From Opitutales bacterium (GTDB lineage: Bacteria > Verrucomicrobiota > Verrucomicrobiia > Opitutales > T3Sed10-336), in contig SLOW01000082.1 in NCBI GenBank assembly GCA_007132315.1, forward strand, positions 1 through 5,437: 5,437 nucleotides of DNA. The letters are read 5' to 3'. The notes beneath the pieces were generated by a model, which was not told where the DNA came from, did not search any database, and saw nothing but the letters and a program-made list of their open reading frames with translations. Below, piece after piece: positions 1-5,437 of this stretch. The first letter of the stretch is position 1. Every line of letters begins with the position of its first letter. Made by a program: the position numbers and the translations under genes.

Positions 1-2
1 CT

Positions 3-3000
3 CCAATCAACATGCCGATTGAGACCAGGTTTGGAGATGTGCGGTTTATAGAAATTGAAGAGTCTCTGACTTCCGGGCGTTTCTCGTTGGCAACCGTGCA
101 CGAAGGGGCTGAAATTTATGTGAATACGGGCGATACGATCACTTCACTCCCGGCGGCGCTGGACGGAAACCTGGCCTTTCAAACCGAAACCGACAAGTTG
201 CTTATGGAAACCGGCCCCCCTTCGGCGACCGTGCTGGAATTGTTGGGTTCGGAGGACTACCATGTTAATGATCGGGACCCGTTTGCGGAGCCCTTCGAGG
301 ACACGCCGTTCACGGTGGAAACCTGGGTGTCTCTGCCTGAGGATTTTGATTTTTCCACCCAAAAACGTTTCATCCAAATGGGAGGAGGAGCCATGACGAT
401 TCGTTACAATCCCGGCAACGGCTCGTTCGGCGCGGCGCTCCAGACAGAACCGTGGCCCCCTGGAGTGTGGACCAATGTGATGTGGGATCAGATGCTGGAA
501 ACAGGAGTCTGGTATCATCTTGCGGTCACGCATGACGCGGATAACGAACTTCGCTTTTTCGTCAACGGGGAAGAGGTGGATTCGGCTACATCCGACGGTC
601 CGGGATACACGTTTCCTTATGAAAATTTCTCGATCGCCCGTTGGCAGAATAACCCGAATTTCGGAGAGTGGTCCAGCCGGATCGCTGAAACACGCATCTG
701 GAATGTCGCTCGCAGTCAGGAGGACTTGAACGCGAACCGTTTTGAATTGCTGGAAAACCCAGAAGAGCAGCCAGGTCTGGTTGGGTATTGGCCGATGAAT
801 GAAGGCGAAGGAGATACCTTGTTCGACCTGTCCGGGAATGAGCAAAACGTCACTGTTAGCGGTGAACAGTGGGTCGACAGAGCCCTCCTGCCGGATGGGG
901 ATCTGGCCTCTTACCTGGGATTCTCGCTGGACCGTCCGACGACCGTCTATATCGCTCATGACGTGAATGCAGCGGTTCCGGCTTGGATTTCAAATTATTA
1001 TACGGCTTCGGGCATGCAGGTCGATACGACCGCGGGCACTTTCGACCTTTGGGAACGGGCGTTCGAGGCTCGTGAGCAGGTCAGTCTGCTTTTCGACCAG
1101 AATGCCTGGAACCCCGAGGACAATAGCTCCTGGTTCATCCTGAGTGAAGGACCGGGCGCCATAACGGAATCTCCCGATGACTATTTCTTGCGACCGCCCC
1201 ATCAGACCGGCGACTGGAGCTTGAACCACCACAACTGGACCGTGATGAGAACTTCGGAGACGGAGGTCGACACCGCCGAGATGCGGACCAGTGTCGGCAA
1301 TTTCGATCCGGAGCTCGGGTTCGACCTGCACGGTGAGATCCGCGTTCCGCGCCTTCAGGAGGGAGGCGACAACGCCATTGGCTTCATTTTACTTGGGGAT
1401 GGCGATGAGAACGCAATTCGGGCGGAATGGTTGCCCCGTGAAGAGGGAGGAACCTCCAAGCTGCAACTGGTGGATGCTTCCAGTCAAGAGGTTCTAAAGA
1501 GTTCCGCCTGGAACGGTCTGATCCCTTCCAGGATCGAGAATGACGCCGGGTTGGCCGACCGCGCGAATGAAGTCACTTTTGCTGTGGGATCTCCCGTTTA
1601 TGAGGCGTCAGAGGTTATTTTTGCCGAGACTTTCGACAACGGTGCCACCGGCTGGACCAGCGGAAGTAACAATGAAACGGCCGACCAGTGGGAGATTGGA
1701 GAACCGGACTACGGCCCCGGGGAAGCCTTTAACGGCTCGCAAGTGGCGACGACTGGTTTGGATGGGAGCTATTCAACCAATAGCGATTCCTGGCTGCGCT
1801 CCCCTGAAATCGATTTGACCGACGCTGAAGAGGCGATGCTCAGCTTCCAGGAATACTTGTCTGTGGACAATTTGCCGGACGGGGACGGATTTTTCCACTA
1901 CGTGACCGTATCGGTGGTGGATTTGGATGCGGCGCCGGAGGAGACGACGGAAATCGCTCTCTACAGCGAGGACATTTCCGAGTGGACCGAGCGACAGTTC
2001 GACCTGGAGGAATTTGCGGGCCGCCGGATTGCACTCGAGTTCGGTTTTGTGAGTGATCCTGCAATGCTTGGTGATTTCGAAGGTTGGTATATCGACGATA
2101 TTGAGGTGACCAGCGGCGGCAAGCCCACTGTGGTCGTGAGCATGCCGGATGAACTGACTCCCGATGGAACTCTGTATGGGATTCTCACGGACAAAGACGG
2201 AGTCGAAGACGCAAGCGAATCCTATCTTCAGTTTACGGTCGATGACCGTTCAGCAGCCGGAAACACGGGGGTCAGCGTGTACGTCGCGTGGGATATTCGC
2301 GCCTCGGGCCTGGAGCCAGATTGGCTGCGAGACGGCTTTAACCGGACCGATCATTTCGTCGGGGTAAGTCGCGGGGTCGGTTGGCACCGACTCTGGGTTA
2401 ACGAGTACTCTGATGGGGAACAAGTCACCCTGGGCGGCGCTTCCGCGGCGGGGGCGGGCTCCTTGCCGGAAGGCACAAACAACTACTTTGTGCTGTTTGG
2501 CGATGCCCGTCCAGGCCTCGAAACGTTCTACACCCTGGCGGCCGAAGGTGTTCGCGAAGCCGGTGTCTGGAGTATCGAATTTTCCCTTACTGATGCCACC
2601 GGGCGCACGCGGATGATATCCACAACGGTTGGGGAGGACCTCGACGGGCGGAAGAGATTCGGCCTTTTTGCACGCCATTCGGACGGCAACGCAGAAAACG
2701 GAGCCCCGATCTGGGAATTCAGCACGCTCTCGATGGACTCCGTTATAATCGTGGATGTCGCCGGATTCGAGGCATGGCGTGAGGAGCATTTCGAAGGAGA
2801 GCTTGAGAACCTGGAGGTTAGCGGGCCGGATGCCACACCCGCTGGGGACGGAGTCACGAACCTCATGAAATACGCCCTCAACCTGCCGCCCTGGACACCG
2901 GTCTCGTCCACCGATCTTCCCCGGCTCGATTACCAGGATGGGGATTTTAAGCTGGTTTATCGGGAACGCACGGACATTGACGACATCGAATACATTCCGG

Positions 3001-3167
3001 AAGTCTCGGATGATCTCATTGACTGGTTGGCGGGCGAGCCGCACGTCGATCAAATCTTTGGTCCTATCGACGAAGAAGGGGATGTCCGTGAGGTTGAAGC
3101 CATAGGCAACCTCCCTGAAGGGGCGAGCAAAGGATTTCTGCGCTTGAAGATCAGGCAACAACAATAG
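3..3167 (+). CDS. Large modular extracellular protein with laminin-G-like domain (5' partial)
   Basis: The frame is open to the left edge. The first ATG (12) has no Shine-Dalgarno sequence and no signal peptide follows, so this is probably the C-terminal part (1051 residues from that ATG) of a longer exported protein. Residues below count from ATG 12. Residues ~72-295 are a laminin-G/concanavalin-type jelly roll (FTVETWV, WYHLAVTHD, LRFFVNGEEV, ETRIWNVARS, LVGYWPMNEGEGDTLFDLSG). Residues ~300-376 and ~738-830 are two copies of one module, with VYIAHD at 312-317 and VYVAWD at 756-761. Residues ~400-503 and ~832-912 look like beta-sandwich stretches (AIGFILLGDG, FGLFARHSDG). Residues ~541-700 resemble a MAM/choice-of-anchor domain (FDNGATGW ... 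IDDIEV). Residues 917-1051 are a Verrucomicrobia-type C-terminal module (GDGVTNLMKYAL near 946, DLIDWL near 1001, final FLRL). No catalytic motif is visible. Carbohydrate binding or adhesion is inference; an enzyme domain may lie upstream. The CDS call is very safe, the function is not. Confidence 0.9.
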   Translation, partial: PINMPIETRFGDVRFIEIEESLTSGRFSLATVHEGAEIYVNTGDTITSLPAALDGNLAFQTETDKLLMETGPPSATVLELLGSEDYHVNDRDPFAEPFEDTPFTVETWVSLPEDFDFSTQKRFIQMGGGAMTIRYNPGNGSFGAALQTEPWPPGVWTNVMWDQMLETGVWYHLAVTHDADNELRFFVNGEEVDSATSDGPGYTFPYENFSIARWQNNPNFGEWSSRIAETRIWNVARSQEDLNANRFELLENPEEQPGLVGYWPMNEGEGDTLFDLSGNEQNVTVSGEQWVDRALLPDGDLASYLGFSLDRPTTVYIAHDVNAAVPAWISNYYTASGMQVDTTAGTFDLWERAFEAREQVSLLFDQNAWNPEDNSSWFILSEGPGAITESPDDYFLRPPHQTGDWSLNHHNWTVMRTSETEVDTAEMRTSVGNFDPELGFDLHGEIRVPRLQEGGDNAIGFILLGDGDENAIRAEWLPREEGGTSKLQLVDASSQEVLKSSAWNGLIPSRIENDAGLADRANEVTFAVGSPVYEASEVIFAETFDNGATGWTSGSNNETADQWEIGEPDYGPGEAFNGSQVATTGLDGSYSTNSDSWLRSPEIDLTDAEEAMLSFQEYLSVDNLPDGDGFFHYVTVSVVDLDAAPEETTEIALYSEDISEWTERQFDLEEFAGRRIALEFGFVSDPAMLGDFEGWYIDDIEVTSGGKPTVVVSMPDELTPDGTLYGILTDKDGVEDASESYLQFTVDDRSAAGNTGVSVYVAWDIRASGLEPDWLRDGFNRTDHFVGVSRGVGWHRLWVNEYSDGEQVTLGGASAAGAGSLPEGTNNYFVLFGDARPGLETFYTLAAEGVREAGVWSIEFSLTDATGRTRMISTTVGEDLDGRKRFGLFARHSDGNAENGAPIWEFSTLSMDSVIIVDVAGFEAWREEHFEGELENLEVSGPDATPAGDGVTNLMKYALNLPPWTPVSSTDLPRLDYQDGDFKLVYRERTDIDDIEYIPEVSDDLIDWLAGEPHVDQIFGPIDEEGDVREVEAIGNLPEGASKGFLRLKIRQQQ

Positions 3168-3178
3168 AGCTTCATCAG

Positions 3179-3217
3179 AAAAGTCCGGGTCGGCCGAAAG
3201 CGGCCCGGGCTTTTGTT
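3179..3217 (+). terminator. Rho-independent terminator after the laminin-G protein gene
   Basis: The hairpin begins 12 bases after the stop codon. Left arm 3182-3192 pairs with right arm 3201-3211 (11 pairs, mostly G-C, with two G-T pairs) around an 8-base loop, and is followed by TTTTGTT. The AAAA before the stem (3179-3182) can pair with the TTTT after it (3211-3214), lengthening the stem to about 14 pairs and allowing some activity on the opposite strand. It separates the upstream gene from the sulfatase transcription unit. Confidence 0.88.
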
Positions 3218-3251
3218 CGAATGGCAGGTTGGCTGGAGTGGAGGGAGTCTT

Positions 3252-3264
3252 GGTTTTCAAAACC
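3252..3264. promoter_or_regulatory. Perfect 13-base palindrome, candidate operator
   Basis: GGTTTT-C-AAAACC is a perfect inverted repeat with a one-base centre at 3258, lying 52 bases before the sulfatase start codon. It is too tight to form a useful RNA hairpin, so a site for a dimeric DNA-binding regulator is the more natural reading. It lacks the central CG typical of LacI-family operators, and no regulator gene is in view. The symmetry is seen directly; the role is inferred. Confidence 0.35.
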
Positions 3265-3272
3265 GCGTATCC

Positions 3273-3290
3273 ACAATGGCTTCACATTGT
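3273..3290. promoter_or_regulatory. Inverted repeat ACAATG-N6-CATTGT, candidate operator
   Basis: Two perfect 6-base arms (3273-3278 and 3285-3290) flank a 6-base spacer. The repeat ends 26 bases before the sulfatase start, and its centre is about 23-24 bp from that of the palindrome at 3252-3264, roughly two helical turns. It could bind a regulator, or form a weak 6-bp hairpin in the leader. No convincing -35/-10 pair could be assigned nearby. The symmetry is seen directly; the function is inferred. Confidence 0.33.
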
Positions 3291-3315
3291 TTTCAGACTG
3301 AAGAGTAAACACAAA

Positions 3316-4710
3316 ATGATAATTCCCATGAATTTGAGGTCCGTTGTTCCGTCTTTGATTGGTTTTGCCGCCTCTTGCTCGATAATCGTGCAGCCGGTTG
3401 CGGCGGAAGAAGCCGTGAAACCGAATATCCTCCTGATTGTCACCGATGACCAAGGCTACAATGATGCCGGGTTTCAAGGTTCCGCCGATATAGAGACCCC
3501 CAACCTGGACCGGCTGGCGGAACAGGGCGTGGTATTCACCGATGCTCACGTAAGCGCAACGGTTTGCAGTCCCTCGCGGGCGGGCTTGATGACGGGCCGC
3601 TACCAGCAGCGTTTCGGACACGAAGCCAACCTGCCGCCGCCCAATCTCGGAATGGATGTCGAGGAAGTGACGATCGCCGACGTATTGGGGGAGCACGGCT
3701 ATAAAACGGCGGTATTTGGAAAGTGGCATCTCGGAGAAAAGGAGCGATACCATCCGAATAACCGGGGCTTCGACTATTTTCACGGCTTCCTGGGCGGATC
3801 CAGGAGCTATTTTCCCGCAGATTTTCCGCCGGGGCATCCCCGGGCGATGATGAAAAACCGGGAGCATGCTCCGCTCACTGAGAGGTATTTGACCGACATT
3901 CAAGGCGACGGCGTCGTCCGCTTCCTCGAAGAGTTGAATGAGGATCCCTTCTTCATCTTTCTTTCTTTTCTGGCTCCCCACACGCCCATGGAAGCGACGG
4001 AGGAGGATCTGGCCCGTTTTGAGGGGCACCCTCGTCAGATCCTTGCGGCGATGATGTGGGCGATGGATCGCGCGGTCGGTGATGTTGTCGGGAAGTTGGA
4101 GGAGCAGGGGAAGCTGGAGAATACCTTGATCCTTTTCCTCAGTGACAACGGCGGTTCTTATTTCAACGATTCAAGCAACGAGCCGTTGAAAGGGTGGAAG
4201 GGCAATAAGTATGAAGGCGGACATCGGGTGCCCTTCTTTGTCTCCTGGACAGGGGGGATTAATGGCGGACGGACGTTCGATGGATTGGCCTCAGCTCTGG
4301 ATATCTTTGCCACGTCCATGGCCGCGGCCGGGGTGGAAGAAACACCGGGGAGACCCCTGGACGGCGTGAATTTGCTGCCCTTTCTGACAGGTGAAAAGGA
4401 TGGGGAACCTCATCAAAAGCTTTTTTTTAGGAAAGAAGAAGGGGCGGCCATGCGCGACGGAGATTGGAAACTGATTCGTCTCGAGGATTATGGATACGTG
4501 ATGTATGATTTGGGAGACGATCTGGGCGAGACCAGGGATTTGTCCGAGGAAAACCGCGAGCAGTTCCTGTCGATGAAGTCCGACCTGGAGTCTTGGGAAG
4601 AAGGTTTGGCCGAGCCTTGGTGGGAGGAAAGCCGGGCTTGGCAGGATGTGACCCGGGGCATTCATAAGGCCCTGATGAATAATGAGGAACCCGACAGGGT
4701 TCGTCCATGA
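3316..4710 (+). CDS. Secreted formylglycine-dependent type I sulfatase
   Basis: Predicted 464-residue S1-family sulfatase (alkaline-phosphatase fold), a usual length, which hydrolyses sulfate esters, probably on a polysaccharide. Start 3316 is preferred: a weak GAAGAG (3300-3305) lies 10 bases upstream, and the product opens with a signal peptide likely cut after VAA (before EEAVKPN). A Cys in the hydrophobic stretch (AASC) makes a lipoprotein remotely possible. Family landmarks: metal-binding DDQG at 44-47; CSPSR with the Cys84 to be converted to formylglycine; GKWHLG with K136 and H138; HPNNRGFDYF from 146; APHTP with H222; SDNGG with D277 and N278; GWKGNKYEGG with K295. All key residues are present, so it should be active if a maturation enzyme (FGE or anSME) exists elsewhere. 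The C-terminal subdomain contains MRDGDWKLI and MYDLGDDLGE. It resembles arylsulfatase/N-acetylgalactosamine-6-sulfatase-type proteins, but the exact substrate and S1 subfamily cannot be told here. It is likely co-transcribed with the hydrolase gene 13 bases downstream. Confidence 0.95.
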   Translation: MIIPMNLRSVVPSLIGFAASCSIIVQPVAAEEAVKPNILLIVTDDQGYNDAGFQGSADIETPNLDRLAEQGVVFTDAHVSATVCSPSRAGLMTGRYQQRFGHEANLPPPNLGMDVEEVTIADVLGEHGYKTAVFGKWHLGEKERYHPNNRGFDYFHGFLGGSRSYFPADFPPGHPRAMMKNREHAPLTERYLTDIQGDGVVRFLEELNEDPFFIFLSFLAPHTPMEATEEDLARFEGHPRQILAAMMWAMDRAVGDVVGKLEEQGKLENTLILFLSDNGGSYFNDSSNEPLKGWKGNKYEGGHRVPFFVSWTGGINGGRTFDGLASALDIFATSMAAAGVEETPGRPLDGVNLLPFLTGEKDGEPHQKLFFRKEEGAAMRDGDWKLIRLEDYGYVMYDLGDDLGETRDLSEENREQFLSMKSDLESWEEGLAEPWWEESRAWQDVTRGIHKALMNNEEPDRVRP

Positions 4711-4714
4711 GGAG
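4710..4714 (+). promoter_or_regulatory. Strong ribosome binding site overlapping the sulfatase stop
   Basis: AGGAG begins on the last base of the sulfatase TGA and ends 9 bases before the ATG at 4724. It is a near-ideal Shine-Dalgarno sequence that fixes the start of the downstream hydrolase. The overlap suggests translational coupling between the two genes. Confidence 0.8.
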
Positions 4715-4723
4715 CGGGCCGTC

Positions 4724-5437
4724 ATGAACCGAATTACTTTTCCGACTGTCGTCGCGGTTACGTTTTTTGCCTTGAGCGTGCTGTGGCCGGTCTCTGCCTC
4801 CGGCACGCCGCGGCAGGTGGAGTCGCTGTTCGATCCGGGAACGTCGTTTGAGATTGAGCGCGTGACTCATCCGGAGAATAGCCAGGCCGAGCGGGTTGAC
4901 GGCGGCTACCGTTTACGGGGGCCGGGAGGGAGCCCGATGACGTTTGTCTTCCATCCGCCCGCGGGGGAATCGCCCCGGGATGCCAATTTCCTCCGGGCGA
5001 ACCTCGTCCGCGCATGGGGGGACGAGGGGATCGATAGAGCGCGTGATTTCACTCACAACCGCCTGCGCTCCTGGGGTATAAATACCTTGGGGGGATGGTC
5101 CGACGAAGAAATGATGCGGCAGGGGCGCACGCCTTATACCCTCATGATCGGCACCTGGCGCACCAACTTGAACCACGGTGGGGGCCATTTTCTTCCGGAT
5201 CCCTTCGATCTTCGTTTCGAAGAGGCGTTGCGCGACGCGCTGGAAGCTCACGAGTGGGCTCGGGAAGATCCGTGGTGCCTCGGTGTTATTATTTACAACG
5301 AACTGGAATGGCCCAACGATCTGGCGCCGATCCTCTTCGCCGCCGGACCGAGCCGTCCCGCCAAAATCGAGTTCGTTCGCCAACTGCGGGAGAGGCACAC
5401 CGATATCGCCGCTCTCAACGAGGCCTGGGGGGGCGTC
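4724..5437 (+). CDS. Secreted clan GH-A glycoside hydrolase, GH50/GH42 beta-agarase-like (3' partial)
   Basis: I translated this frame by hand: 238 codons without a stop, cut by the right edge. The start is fixed by AGGAG at 4710-4714. Residues 1-25 form a signal peptide (hydrophobic TVVAVTFFALSVLW, cleavage after VSA), so it is exported. After a short linker or small beta domain, a TIM-barrel-like region begins near residue 87 (ANFLRANL). It continues with RLRSWGINTLGGWSD at 113-127, LPDPFD at 157-162, DPWCLG at 182-187 and YNELEW at 191-196. E193, following N192 at a strand end, is the likely catalytic acid/base of a clan GH-A retaining enzyme; the nucleophile would lie beyond the window. 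LNEAWGG near the end matches the 'LNxAWG' segment of GH42/GH50-like enzymes. The expected reaction is cleavage of beta-galactosidic bonds in agar-like galactans, inferred from resemblance. GH42 or an unassigned GH-A family is the main alternative. It sits 13 bases behind the sulfatase and is probably in its operon. Confidence 0.82.
   Translation, partial: MNRITFPTVVAVTFFALSVLWPVSASGTPRQVESLFDPGTSFEIERVTHPENSQAERVDGGYRLRGPGGSPMTFVFHPPAGESPRDANFLRANLVRAWGDEGIDRARDFTHNRLRSWGINTLGGWSDEEMMRQGRTPYTLMIGTWRTNLNHGGGHFLPDPFDLRFEEALRDALEAHEWAREDPWCLGVIIYNELEWPNDLAPILFAAGPSRPAKIEFVRQLRERHTDIAALNEAWGGV

Noticed and set aside
144..959. Open frame of 271 codons on the minus strand
   Set aside because: It is antisense to the laminin-G domain, whose motifs are unambiguous on the + strand. 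The product is rich in Arg/His without domain features, typical of a shadow frame.
2250..3260. Long open frame of 336 codons on the minus strand
   Set aside because: It lies antisense to the C-terminal module of the large protein and crosses the terminator. Its product shows no recognisable domain, while the + strand frame has clear family motifs. It is a shadow of codon bias.
3229..3315. Earlier ATG at 3229 as the sulfatase start
   Set aside because: It would add 29 residues ahead of a good signal peptide, has no Shine-Dalgarno sequence, and would make the two inverted repeats coding. The start at 3316 fits better; 3328 is a weaker alternative.
3317..3323. TGATAAT resembling a -10 promoter element
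   Set aside because: It lies on the start codon of the sulfatase and has no -35 element at proper spacing (TTGTTT at 3287-3292 is about 25 bases away). Taken as chance.
3175..4029. Open frame of 284 codons on the minus strand opposite the sulfatase
   Set aside because: It overlaps the conserved sulfatase core and runs through the intergenic region and terminator. No domain is recognisable.
1..5437. tRNA/rRNA genes, CRISPR arrays, insertion sequences, att sites
   Set aside because: Apart from the 148-base intergenic stretch and a 13-base gap, the whole window is coding on the + strand. No direct repeat arrays, terminal inverted repeats, transposase motifs or cloverleaf-like sequences were seen.

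Overview
The window looks like marine, polysaccharide-degrading bacterial DNA, most likely from the Verrucomicrobiota (Opitutae/Puniceicoccales-like) or a neighbouring PVC lineage. Three things point there: a very long, acidic, secreted-type mosaic protein with a laminin-G fold; a C-terminal module of the form 'F-x-x-W ... GDGVTNLMKYAL ... S-DDL-x-x-W ... FLRL', which I recall as common in exported proteins of that group; and a formylglycine sulfatase sitting directly upstream of an agarase-like glycoside hydrolase. This assignment is by pattern recognition, not by database search. Base composition is moderately GC-rich, and all three genes lie on the + strand.

Layout. (1) Positions 1-3167 hold the 3' part of a large gene for a modular extracellular protein. 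Its reading frame is open to the left edge, so the true start is probably outside the window. Visible modules are a laminin-G-like jelly roll, two clear copies (and one possible partial copy) of a module with a 'VYVAxD' signature, two further beta-sandwich-like stretches, a MAM/choice-of-anchor-like domain and the C-terminal module. (2) Positions 3168-3315 are intergenic. They hold a strong rho-independent terminator (3179-3217) and two short perfect inverted repeats (3252-3264 and 3273-3290) just before the next gene. (3) Positions 3316-4710 encode a complete secreted type I sulfatase with the CSPSR active-site motif. (4) Positions 4724-5437 hold the first 238 codons of a secreted clan GH-A glycoside hydrolase (GH50/GH42, beta-agarase-like) that runs off the right edge.

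How the genes may work together. The ribosome binding site of the hydrolase overlaps the sulfatase stop codon and the gap is only 13 bp, so these two genes are almost certainly one transcription unit. A sulfatase followed by an agarase/galactosidase-like enzyme is the arrangement expected for stepwise breakdown of a sulfated galactan (agaran, porphyran or carrageenan type), with sulfate removal and backbone cleavage outside the cytoplasm. The large upstream protein is separated by a terminator. It may belong to the same polysaccharide-use region as a carbohydrate-binding, adhesion or enzyme-carrying surface protein, but no catalytic motif is visible in the part present here.

No RNA genes, CRISPR arrays, mobile elements or attachment sites were seen.
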